Below, piece by piece: positions 7,789 to 15,501 of a stretch of 17,987 nucleotides of DNA; position 1 is the stretch's first letter; every line of letters starts with the position of its first letter. The notes under the pieces were generated by a model. The model made no database searches. It saw only the letters and a list, made by a program, of their open reading frames with translations, and was not told where the DNA came from. The stretch is from JAVVPO01 sp036655715 (GTDB lineage Bacteria > Bacillota > Clostridia > Lachnospirales > Cellulosilyticaceae), in assembly GCA_036655715.1 (NCBI GenBank), contig JAVVPO010000053.1, positions 1 through 17,987 of the forward strand, written 5' to 3'. A program made the position numbers and the translations under genes.

Positions 7789-7796
7789 GTTATAGT
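7768..7796 (+). promoter_or_regulatory. Putative walI promoter overlapping the terminator
   Basis: TTCACT at 7768-7773 and TATAGT at 7791-7796 have an exact 17-bp spacer. The -35 lies in the loop and right arm of the walH terminator. It would give a leader of about 27 nt before the walI TTG start. Confidence 0.45.
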
Positions 7797-7829
7797 ACTT
7801 AGAGAAGCTAAGATGAGGAGGAATAAGAC

Positions 7830-8738
7830 TTGAAGTGGGATAAGGCACTTACATATTTAATTATTATGTTTTTATGTGTTAACATAGGACTCGCTATGGA
7901 AAATTACAATAGGAGCATTAAAGCTTACAAACTAAGCGATGAACGTATACAAAATATTGCTTCTGTGTTAAAAACTGATGATATAATAATAAAAACTAAG
8001 CTACCTACCAACTTTAGGCCTATTTCACCTATTTGGGTGCTTCCTTTTGAGATTACGCCAGATATAAGAGATGGGCTTGTTGAAAATTTATTAGGACCTC
8101 AAGAAGATGGTATAATCATTACGAAAGAAACAAGTCATATGCCTTATGAAAAAGCGGCTAGGGTTTATACAAAAGGAAATAAACAACTAAAGTTTAGGAC
8201 GAGTTATATACATTACCAAGATACATCTATAGAACCTACGCAAGAGTTCTTGACTGAAAGTAGAGCAAGAGATGTTGCAGCGGATTTCGTAGCGGGTCTA
8301 AATATACCAAAGAGTAGAAAAAAAATAAAAATGGAATATAAAAGTGAGTCATATGGCGCCAGTTTGACATATTATGAAGTATACGACAAATTACCCATGT
8401 TTGGGAGTTTTATTCACTTGAAGATGACCGGAGACGGCGTATTCGAAGCGTCTATTCATAAAAATACAGTAGAAGAAAAGGCTGATAATAAAAGAGCTAT
8501 TTATCCTATTGATAAAGTATTATTTGGGTTTAGAGACGAAATTAATATAGAGGGTCAGGTTGTTATTGATAGTATTGTACTGGGATATGCGATACCAAGC
8601 GAGGTAGAAATGCATATTTTAAGAGAAGAAGCAATACCCATGTATAAAATTAATCTGCAAGGTTTAGAGGAACCTATATTTGTCAATGCTTATACAAACA
8701 CAGTAGAAGAGTTGCCTACGGGAACTTTTTATAAATAA
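7830..8738 (+). CDS. walI: WalI (YycI)-like regulator of WalK
   Basis: The product has 302 residues from TTG 7830, with GAGGAGG at 7815-7821 (8-nt spacing). The N-terminus MKWDKALTYLIIMFLCVNIG is a single membrane anchor, matching the short W-x-x-x-K-x-x-x-I-x-x-F-x-x-x-N pattern at the start of YycI proteins. The rest is an extracytoplasmic mixed alpha/beta domain with IYPIDKVLFGFRDEIN and the C-terminal YKINLQGLEEPIFVNAYTNTVEEL. WalI normally forms a complex with WalH and the transmembrane helices of WalK. Unlike the usual tight walHI pair, it is separated from walH by a terminator and has its own promoter. Confidence 0.75.
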   Translation: MKWDKALTYLIIMFLCVNIGLAMENYNRSIKAYKLSDERIQNIASVLKTDDIIIKTKLPTNFRPISPIWVLPFEITPDIRDGLVENLLGPQEDGIIITKETSHMPYEKAARVYTKGNKQLKFRTSYIHYQDTSIEPTQEFLTESRARDVAADFVAGLNIPKSRKKIKMEYKSESYGASLTYYEVYDKLPMFGSFIHLKMTGDGVFEASIHKNTVEEKADNKRAIYPIDKVLFGFRDEINIEGQVVIDSIVLGYAIPSEVEMHILREEAIPMYKINLQGLEEPIFVNAYTNTVEELPTGTFYK

Positions 8739-8741
8739 AAC

Positions 8742-8770
8742 TTTTTATTTCCCTAAAGTGATGATATAAT
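8742..8770 (+). promoter_or_regulatory. Putative murA promoter with extended -10
   Basis: A perfect TATAAT at 8765-8770 is preceded by TGA at 8762-8764, giving an extended -10 (TGnTATAAT). The -35 is weak (TTTTTA at 8742-8747, 17-bp spacer), as is common for extended -10 promoters. Confidence 0.6.
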
Positions 8771-8820
8771 GTAAATTGACTAAATACGCAAAAGCAATAG
8801 TACAAACAAATAAATAGTAA

Positions 8821-8826
8821 GAGGTG
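8821..8826 (+). promoter_or_regulatory. Ribosome binding site that decides the murA start
   Basis: GAGGTG at 8821-8826 lies 6 nt before TTG 8833. A GTG at 8824 is in frame but falls inside this Shine-Dalgarno sequence. Starting at TTG 8833 also gives the family N-terminus (M-x-K-L-x-I-x-G-G). Confidence 0.65.
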
Positions 8827-8832
8827 TTTAGG

Positions 8833-10098
8833 TTGAGCAAGCTATGTATAAGAGGTGGTAAACGCCTAACTGGTGATGTAATTATAAATGGAGCCAAGAA
8901 TGCAGCGGTGGCGGTATTACCTGCAGCGCTTTTGGTAGATGGAATTTGTGAAATAGAGAACTTACCTTATATAGAAGACGTTAGAATTCTTAATGATGCA
9001 ATGAGAACAGTAGGTGCAGTAACTGAATTTACGACAAAGCATACTCTAAAAGTAGATGCAAGTACAGTATACCAGTGCTCAGCTCTTGATGACTGTATTG
9101 GTAAAATGCGTGCGTCTTATTATCTTATAGGGTCTTTATTAGGTAGATTTGGTAAAGCAGAAGTGGCTATGCCAGGTGGATGTAACTTTGGTTCACGCCC
9201 TATCGATCAACATATTAAGGGATTTGAGGCGTTAGGTGCTACAGTCGAAATCAAAGATAATATTATTAAAGCTACAGCAGATAAATTAGTAGGTACACAT
9301 ATTTATCTAGATGTAGTAAGTGTAGGAGCTACTATCAACATTATGTTAGCAGCAGTCCTAGCAGAGGGGACAACTACTATTGAGAATGCAGCAAAAGAGC
9401 CTCATGTAGTAGATGTAGCCAACTTCCTCAACATGATGGGAGCAAAAGTTAAAGGTGCGGGGACAGATGTCATCCGTATCAAAGGTGTGGAAAGATTAAC
9501 TGGTGGTAGATACTCTATCGTACCAGATCAAATCGAAGCAGGAACTTACATGATAGCAGCAGCTATTACAAGTGGAGATGTCTACGTACGTAATATTATT
9601 CCAGAGCATATGGAGTCTATTACACTTAAGATGCGTGAGATGGGGATTGAGATTGAAGAAGGCGATGACTATGTACGCGTAGTAGCTCCATCAGAGCTTA
9701 GAGCTACTAATGTTAAAACTTTACCACATCCAGGTTTTCCAACAGACCTTCAACCACAGATGGCTACGCTTTTAAGTATTGCAAATGGTAAGAGCACTAT
9801 GATAGAAGGTGTATTTGAAAACCGTTTCCAATATATCGATGAACTAAAGTATACAGGGGCTAGTATGACGGTAGTAGATGGTAACAAAGCTATCATCGAA
9901 GGTGTAAAAGCACTTAAGTCAGCGAACCTCACTGCAACAGACCTTAGAGCAGGAGCGGCTATGGTTTTAGCAGGACTTAAAGCAACGGGCGGAGAAACTA
10001 TTATCAACAACGTTAAGTATATTGATAGAGGTTATGAGTCAATCGAAGAAAAACTAACTGCTTTAGGAGCAGACATTTATAGAAAAGCAGCCCATTAG
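8833..10098 (+). CDS. murA: UDP-N-acetylglucosamine 1-carboxyvinyltransferase
   Basis: The product has 421 residues. MurA transfers enolpyruvate from PEP to UDP-GlcNAc, the first committed step of peptidoglycan synthesis, in the cytoplasm. K22 and N23 (INGAKNAA), the catalytic and fosfomycin-target Cys at residue 117 in the loop MPGGCNFGSRPIDQHIKGFE, and D305 in FPTDLQPQM are all present and align with E. coli MurA. DLRAGAAMVLAGL is also conserved. The catalytic Cys predicts fosfomycin sensitivity of this enzyme. The GSRPIDQHIKGFEALGA signature suggests the second Gram-positive paralogue (MurAB/MurZ), but one gene cannot settle that. It has its own promoter and terminator, so it appears monocistronic, and it fits the cell-wall theme of the wal genes before it. 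Confidence 0.95.
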   Translation: MSKLCIRGGKRLTGDVIINGAKNAAVAVLPAALLVDGICEIENLPYIEDVRILNDAMRTVGAVTEFTTKHTLKVDASTVYQCSALDDCIGKMRASYYLIGSLLGRFGKAEVAMPGGCNFGSRPIDQHIKGFEALGATVEIKDNIIKATADKLVGTHIYLDVVSVGATINIMLAAVLAEGTTTIENAAKEPHVVDVANFLNMMGAKVKGAGTDVIRIKGVERLTGGRYSIVPDQIEAGTYMIAAAITSGDVYVRNIIPEHMESITLKMREMGIEIEEGDDYVRVVAPSELRATNVKTLPHPGFPTDLQPQMATLLSIANGKSTMIEGVFENRFQYIDELKYTGASMTVVDGNKAIIEGVKALKSANLTATDLRAGAAMVLAGLKATGGETIINNVKYIDRGYESIEEKLTALGADIYRKAAH

Positions 10099-10113
10099 AA
10101 GGCTGCTTTTTTT
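10083..10113 (+). terminator. Rho-independent terminator of murA
   Basis: AAAAGCAGCC at 10083-10092 pairs with GGCTGCTTTT at 10101-10110 around an 8-nt loop, followed by more T residues. The murA stop codon (10096-10098) lies in the loop, so the left arm is coding sequence. It separates murA from the polysaccharide cassette. Confidence 0.85.
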
Positions 10114-10187
10114 ATAAAAATTATTAAAATTAAAGGTTAGAAAAGAGATTAATATATAATAATCATGTATAGTACGGAAATTGAAGA

Positions 10188-10217
10188 TTTACAGAAAACC
10201 AATATCTAGTGTAATAT
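10188..10217 (+). promoter_or_regulatory. Putative promoter of the GAG-degradation cassette
   Basis: TTTACA at 10188-10193 and TAATAT at 10212-10217 are separated by 18 bp, in the 138-bp gap between the murA terminator and the lyase. The -10 is imperfect. A TATAAT at 10155-10160 is an alternative but lacks a good -35. No clear catabolite-response element or palindromic operator was seen. Confidence 0.35.
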
Positions 10218-10251
10218 TTGGAGTAAATTAAAGAAATAAAGGAGAAATTTT

Positions 10252-13200
10252 ATGATTTTTACTTTTGATAAAACATATTTACTTCAAACACAGGAATGTA
10301 TGACATGTGATGAAAAATCTTCATTAGAACTAAGTGACAAATATATTAAATTTGGAAAAACTTCTCTTAAATGGATGGTTGGAGAAAATGGGAAACTATG
10401 CATAGATGCACCTATAGGCTATAAGGAATTTAGAGGAAGTAAAACAGATCAAAGAAGAGAAAGTTTTGTAGTATGGGTTTATAATGAAATACCTTCCAAT
10501 GAAAAACTGATTTTTGAGTTTGGAACAGATGCTGGCAGAGAAACTTGGTTTGAATTTGGGTTGAACTTTAGAGGTTGGCGATGTACTTGGGTTATGTTTG
10601 ATAGGGATATGGAAGGGAAAGCTTCTGAAAATATGGATAAACTTATTATTAAAGCACCTGAAAGTATGGCAGGGAAAGATCTTTATTTTGCGAAGATTAT
10701 TCTATCAACACCTATTGATGCAAGGCATCATACAAGAAATGAACAGACACCATTTGTTAATTTAGAAGGGGATGCTAAAGCTAATAGTCACTGGATGTCA
10801 CTCTATGCTTTTTACGAAGAGTATAAGAAGTTTGTACGAAAAGGTGAGGTGACAGATAGGGGTAAAGCAGATATAAAGATTATTAATCAAAGATTTTATC
10901 AGTATCTTACAGAAAATAAACAAGAAGTACCTTTTGAGGAAATAGTAAAGTGCTATAAGAGTTATGAAATCGAAGTAAATGAAGGTGTTATAAAAGGTAG
11001 AAGCGTTAACTGTGACAACATCTTTGCAGTACTAGATGCTTTTGATAAAAAGTATTATTTAGAGCAATTTAATAATATTCATTGTGCGGATTACTTCAAG
11101 TGCTTGTATGATATGGCTATAGGCTATATCAAATCAGAGAGTAAAGAAGAAAAAATACAGACAAAAGAAATGTTTATCCATATGGTTTGGCATCTATATG
11201 ACCAGGGATTTGGAGCAGGAAGTGGACTTGGGACAGTTCATCATTTGGGTTATCAAATGAAAAACTATTTTACTGCTTTATATTTAATGAAGGATGAGAT
11301 TAAAGAGGCTGGGTGGTTAGAAGAGATAACAGAAGCTATGAATTGGTTCTCTGGACTTGGACGCATTTTCTATCAACATCTCAAGGCTGATGGTGTGAAT
11401 ATGGATGTCTTAAATACTTTGTTAGAAGGTATGATTTCTAGTCTATTGATGTTAGAAGATTTAGAGATGCAATCAGAAATATTAGAAGCGTTTACAGCGT
11501 GGTTAACCTTTTCTTGTTCACCTAAAGAAGGAATTATGGGACCCTTTAAATATGATGGGATTGGATTTCATCATGGAGGGCTTTATCCAGCCTATACAAG
11601 AGATGGTTTAAGTGGGCTAACACCTGTAGTTTACTTATTAAGAGGAACAAAATATAGATTACCAGAAGAGCAACATGAATTAGTCAAGCGTGCTGTAATG
11701 AATTTTAGATTATTTAGCAATAGAGAGCAGTTCCTGTTAAGTGTATCGGGAAGACATCCGAATGGAATGGAATCATTCCCAAGTACAGGGTTTAAGTACA
11801 TGGCATTGGCAGGTTCACCAGATGGTGAAGAGGCAATTGATGAAGATGTAGCAGCGGCTTATCTGAGATTAGTAGATAAGGAAACGGACCCATTAGTTAT
11901 ACAGTTCAAGGAACTAGGGATTGAGAAAGAACAAGCACCTACAGGTAACTGGGCCATGAACTATGCTGCATTAGGCTTACATAGAAGAGATGAGTGGCTA
12001 GTAGGAGTGAGAGGACATAGTAGATATCTATGGGCAAATGAAACTTATAAAAGTAACAATCTTTATGGTCGTTATATCACACATGGTCAGATTCAGATTA
12101 TGGGCGGAGGCTTGCCTGTTAACAATAAAGAGAGTGGATACTATCATGATGGATGGGACTGGAATAGCTGGCCAGGAACTACAACAATTCACTTACCTAT
12201 GGATGAGCTAAAATCTGATGTAAGGAATGTGGATACCTTTAGTGGGTTTGAGGAGATGCTTATTTCAGATGAAACATATGCAGGTGCATTGGATTTAGAA
12301 GGAAATAATGGTATGTTTGCCATGAAGCTTCATGAACATCCTAAATATAATGGCAGTCACCGTGCGAGAAAGTCAGTCTTTATGTTTGATGATAGAGTGA
12401 TTGCACTTGGTAGTGACATTGAAAATACCAATGCAGAAAATCCAACACGTACAACTATTTTCCAAAACTATCTTACAGATATAGAGGAGCCTATCTTTGT
12501 TAATAGTGCAGAAGAAATAAAGGGATTAGACTATAAGCATGAGATGCAAGTAGAGGAAATGAGTTATTTATTAGATAACAATAATAATGGATACTTAGTG
12601 CCAGAAGGCCAAAAGGTTACTATTACGAGAGCAAATCAAGAATCTAGACATCAACAAAAAGGAACAAAGACAGAAGGTGAATTTGCCAAAGCTGTTATAG
12701 AACATGGGAAGACACCACAAGGTGAAGCTTATGAGTATATGATTGCTGTAGATACTTCATTAGAAGAGTTAGAAGCTATGAAAGAAAGAATGAAGAAGGA
12801 TGAAGATCCTATCTATACAGTCTTACAAAAAGATAGGATGGCTCATATTGTCACAGATCATGCAACGAACACTACGGGATATGCACTCTTTGAAGCAAAT
12901 GGTACTCTAAATAAAGGGAATATAGTAGGAATTGATACTCCAGCTATGGTAATGATGAAGGAAGAAGGAGAGCAGTTAACACTTAGTGTATGCGATCCAG
13001 ACCTTAGACTCTATGAAGGGATAGATGAGAGTCAGTATGATGAAGAAGGCAATCAGATAGAGGTGAGTATATACTCTAGAGAATGGATGGAAAATGAAAG
13101 TAAGATGCATACCCTCCAGTTAGTATTAATGGGTGGATGGAAGCTTGCATCAGAGAGTACAGGTTGTAGAGTAGTTGGTGAAGAAAATGGGAATACCACT

Positions 13201-13257
13201 TTGGCAATTGATTGCAAAGATGGCGCAAAAGTAGAAGTTATCTTAGAAAAAAGATAA
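10252..13257 (+). CDS. PL8 chondroitin-ABC-type lyase, no signal peptide
   Basis: The product has 1001 residues. It should cleave chondroitin or dermatan sulfate (possibly hyaluronan) by beta-elimination, giving 4,5-unsaturated disaccharides. Compared from memory with Proteus vulgaris chondroitinase ABC I, it has the Lyase_N beta domain (about 1-165, FRGWRCTWVMFDRDMEG), the alpha/alpha toroid (about 190-545, DQGFGAGSGLGTVHHLGYQ) and C-terminal beta domains (GWDWN...GTTTIHLPMDEL). The catalytic set is intact: H441 and Y448 (HHGGLYPAY), R501 (SGRHP) and E597 (ANETYKSNNLYGRY), matching H501, Y508, R560 and E653. Length equals the mature, not the precursor, Proteus enzyme. There is no signal peptide, and an in-frame TAA at 10237-10239 excludes a longer N-terminus. 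The ribosome site is AAAGGAG at 10238-10244. The stop is doubled (TAATAG). It is first of four likely cotranscribed genes. Confidence 0.9.
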   Translation: MIFTFDKTYLLQTQECMTCDEKSSLELSDKYIKFGKTSLKWMVGENGKLCIDAPIGYKEFRGSKTDQRRESFVVWVYNEIPSNEKLIFEFGTDAGRETWFEFGLNFRGWRCTWVMFDRDMEGKASENMDKLIIKAPESMAGKDLYFAKIILSTPIDARHHTRNEQTPFVNLEGDAKANSHWMSLYAFYEEYKKFVRKGEVTDRGKADIKIINQRFYQYLTENKQEVPFEEIVKCYKSYEIEVNEGVIKGRSVNCDNIFAVLDAFDKKYYLEQFNNIHCADYFKCLYDMAIGYIKSESKEEKIQTKEMFIHMVWHLYDQGFGAGSGLGTVHHLGYQMKNYFTALYLMKDEIKEAGWLEEITEAMNWFSGLGRIFYQHLKADGVNMDVLNTLLEGMISSLLMLEDLEMQSEILEAFTAWLTFSCSPKEGIMGPFKYDGIGFHHGGLYPAYTRDGLSGLTPVVYLLRGTKYRLPEEQHELVKRAVMNFRLFSNREQFLLSVSGRHPNGMESFPSTGFKYMALAGSPDGEEAIDEDVAAAYLRLVDKETDPLVIQFKELGIEKEQAPTGNWAMNYAALGLHRRDEWLVGVRGHSRYLWANETYKSNNLYGRYITHGQIQIMGGGLPVNNKESGYYHDGWDWNSWPGTTTIHLPMDELKSDVRNVDTFSGFEEMLISDETYAGALDLEGNNGMFAMKLHEHPKYNGSHRARKSVFMFDDRVIALGSDIENTNAENPTRTTIFQNYLTDIEEPIFVNSAEEIKGLDYKHEMQVEEMSYLLDNNNNGYLVPEGQKVTITRANQESRHQQKGTKTEGEFAKAVIEHGKTPQGEAYEYMIAVDTSLEELEAMKERMKKDEDPIYTVLQKDRMAHIVTDHATNTTGYALFEANGTLNKGNIVGIDTPAMVMMKEEGEQLTLSVCDPDLRLYEGIDESQYDEEGNQIEVSIYSREWMENESKMHTLQLVLMGGWKLASESTGCRVVGEENGNTTLAIDCKDGAKVEVILEKR

Positions 13258-13367
13258 TAGCAAACAAGAAACTATTTATCATAATGATTTTAAATAGAGA
13301 AGTCGATTGGGTGCTAGCCTATATCTATGAATTTTACATGAGTCAATAATTATAAGGAGATAAAAAA

Positions 13368-14063
13368 GTGAATTATAAATATCAAAAAGGTGAGGTTATA
13401 TATCAAAATAAATTATCTTCAGTAGAAGATGTAAAGGGATTTAAAATGGAAGGAGATGGGATTGTTAGTTTTCCGATGGAGCGAATGAGAATGGAAAGTA
13501 CACGCTCAATTGAGGATGGACAAAAAGCTAACATTGTATATTGGGTACCAGAAGATTTTCCAGATAATATTTCAATAGAGTGGGATTTTTATCCCATTAG
13601 AGAGCCTGGACTATGTATTGTTTTCTTTAGTGCAAAAGGGAAAAATGGAAAAGACTTATTTGATGAATCATTAAATCCAAGAACAGGAGAGTACAACTTA
13701 TATTTTGGTGGTGATATCAATACTTATCATTTATCTTACTTTAGAAGAAGATATGAGGAAGAGAGAAGTTTTCATACATGTAATTTGAGAAAAAGTTTTG
13801 GTGGATATATGGTTGCGCAAGGAGCAGACCCGATACCAAGTATTATGGATATAAAGGCTCCTTATCATATTGAACTTGTTAAATATAGAAATAAAATAAC
13901 TTTTTATATTAATGATTTATGCGTTTTAGATTGGACAGATGATAATGAGACTTATGGGGAAGTATTAGGTGAAGGAAAAATAGGATTCAGACAAATGGCG
14001 CCTCTTATTGCAGAATATGCGAACTTAAAAATAAGTAAGATATTAGGGGTTATAGAAGATTAG
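13368..14063 (+). CDS. DUF1961 (YesU-like) protein
   Basis: The product has 231 residues and starts at GTG 13368 behind AAGGAGAT. The DUF1961 signatures are clear: a WDFYPIREPGL strand at about 72-82 followed by IVFFSAKG, then PRTGEYNLYFGGDINTYHLS with G115-D116-I117-N118 and H121, then YFRRRYEEERSFHTCNLRKS. A C-terminal beta part follows (PYHIELVKYRNKITFYINDL, GKIGFRQMAPLIAEYANLKI). The family has a galectin or concanavalin-like jelly-roll fold. B. subtilis YesU, in the rhamnogalacturonan cluster, is its best known member, and its function is not established as far as I know. There is no signal peptide. Its place between a GAG lyase and sulfatases suggests binding or processing of lyase products in the cytoplasm, which is inference. 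Confidence 0.8.
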   Translation: MNYKYQKGEVIYQNKLSSVEDVKGFKMEGDGIVSFPMERMRMESTRSIEDGQKANIVYWVPEDFPDNISIEWDFYPIREPGLCIVFFSAKGKNGKDLFDESLNPRTGEYNLYFGGDINTYHLSYFRRRYEEERSFHTCNLRKSFGGYMVAQGADPIPSIMDIKAPYHIELVKYRNKITFYINDLCVLDWTDDNETYGEVLGEGKIGFRQMAPLIAEYANLKISKILGVIED

Positions 14064-14129
14064 TATCAAAAATATATATCAAATGTAAAAGAACTTAAGT
14101 TAATATTTTTTTAATGATAGGAGGATAAA

Positions 14130-15452
14130 ATGAAGGAACCTAATATATTAATTATTATGTCAGATGAACATCGATTTGATGTCACAGGATTTACAGGAAA
14201 TAAGGTTGTGAGAACACCTCATATGGATAGATTGGCGGCAGAAGGAGTGGTATTTTCCAATGCCTATTGTCCATCACCAATTTGTATTCCTTGTAGACAG
14301 AGTTTTGCAGCGGGACAATTCCCTAAACATTGTAAAGTAGAGGGATTTGGAGAAGACCTAGAACCAGGATACCCTACATTTGCTAGACATTTTGCTAGAC
14401 ATGCTTATGAGACTGTAGCTGCTGGAAAGCTTCATCATACAGGAGTAGATCAAATGCAAGGATATAAAAAACGAATTGGAATGGTAGGATCAGTAACTGA
14501 GAAAAATATAGAAAATAAAAATCTAGATTATTTTAAGAAAATAGAAAAAAAAGATTTTAAGTGGGATCAAGAAAAGGAAATTAAGAGAGCTGGAATAGGT
14601 ACAAAAGGAGTGTGCGAGGATGACTATACACTACAAGGTGTAAAGTTGTTTATTGAAAGTTATTTTTTAGATACATATTATGATAGACCAAGCAAGCATA
14701 AGCCTCTAATGCTTTATGTAGGATTTAACCAACCTCACTATCCCTATCAGACAAGAGAAGATAAATTTAAATATTATTTAAATCGTGTAAAACTCTATGA
14801 GAATCAAGAAGTATTTGACCATAAGTTCCTAAATCGATTTACAGTAGATGCTTCAGACAGGGAAAAGATTAGGGCTGTTGCAAGTTATTATGGTATGGTA
14901 GAGACTTTGGATGAATACATTGGAGAAATCCTACAAAGTTTAGAGAATGTAGGTGAGAATTTAGATGATTGGATTATTATCTATACATCTGATCATGGTG
15001 AAATGTTAGGAGAGCATGGTGTATGGGAGAAACAAAAGTTTTTTGAAGGAAGTGTAAAGGTACCATTAGTGATTAGATATGGTAAAAATATTAAAGGTGG
15101 TAGGACAATTACACAAAATGTTAACTTATGTGATATATATGCTACACTTTGTGACTTATGTGGCATAGAAACTTTACAAGGGTTAGATAGTAGGAGTTTA
15201 ATGCCATTGATGCAAAATCAATGTGAAGATTGGGATAATGAAAGTATTAGCCAATTTGTAAATGGAGAAGAAGGGCAAAATCTTATGATCAAACGTGATC
15301 ATTTAAAATATCAATATTATAAATTACTAGATAATGAAGTTTTATTTGATTTAGAATATGATCCAGAAGAAAGAATTAATCTTATAAATGATGAAAAATA
15401 TGCCAATATATTAGATGTTTTTAGAAAAAGAAAAAGAGAATTAGGGTTTTGA
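14130..15452 (+). CDS. Cys-type sulfatase 1 (alkaline-phosphatase superfamily, S1)
   Basis: The product has 440 residues. Sulfatases of this family hydrolyse sulfate esters using a formylglycine made from Cys or Ser. The maturation motif is C52-I-P-C55-R56 followed by QSFAAGQ; C52 is the expected formylglycine precursor in C-x-P-x-R, and C55 replaces the usual Ser or Ala. The metal site is visible as D12 (IIMSDEH) and D288-H289 (YTSDHGEMLGEHG). AAGKLHHTG carries the Lys/His pair of the active site. The protein starts directly at the first core strand (KEPNILIIMSDEH), so there is no signal peptide. The ribosome site is ATAGGAGG at 14117-14124. Its position after a chondroitin-type lyase suggests it removes sulfate from unsaturated GAG disaccharides. 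Whether it attacks the 4-O, 6-O or uronate 2-O position cannot be told here. Confidence 0.88.
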   Translation: MKEPNILIIMSDEHRFDVTGFTGNKVVRTPHMDRLAAEGVVFSNAYCPSPICIPCRQSFAAGQFPKHCKVEGFGEDLEPGYPTFARHFARHAYETVAAGKLHHTGVDQMQGYKKRIGMVGSVTEKNIENKNLDYFKKIEKKDFKWDQEKEIKRAGIGTKGVCEDDYTLQGVKLFIESYFLDTYYDRPSKHKPLMLYVGFNQPHYPYQTREDKFKYYLNRVKLYENQEVFDHKFLNRFTVDASDREKIRAVASYYGMVETLDEYIGEILQSLENVGENLDDWIIIYTSDHGEMLGEHGVWEKQKFFEGSVKVPLVIRYGKNIKGGRTITQNVNLCDIYATLCDLCGIETLQGLDSRSLMPLMQNQCEDWDNESISQFVNGEEGQNLMIKRDHLKYQYYKLLDNEVLFDLEYDPEERINLINDEKYANILDVFRKRKRELGF

Positions 15453-15501
15453 TAAGCTTGTACATAACAGGTATAAATAATATATAAAATAGGGAGAGAG
15501 T

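Noticed and set aside
7603..7848. - strand open frame of 81 codons over the walH-walI junction
   Set aside because: It crosses the strong walH terminator and the walI ribosome site, and has no recognisable motif.
12145..12165. Apparent Glu-to-Asp change at GWDWN in the lyase, first taken for a catalytic substitution
   Set aside because: Counting the Proteus enzyme from R560 puts E653 in SSEIYN, which matches E597 (ANETYK) here. The GWDWN position is not the tetrad Glu, so the catalytic set is intact.
13272..13297. Hairpin CTATTTA/TAAATAG after the lyase stop
   Set aside because: Seven A+T-rich pairs with a 13-nt-scale loop and no T-run; not a credible terminator. The cassette is treated as one transcription unit.
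14092..14112. Palindrome AACTTAAGTT followed by a T-run before sulfatase 1
   Set aside because: The palindrome has no loop-forming bases and only A+T-rich pairs, so it is unlikely to terminate transcription.
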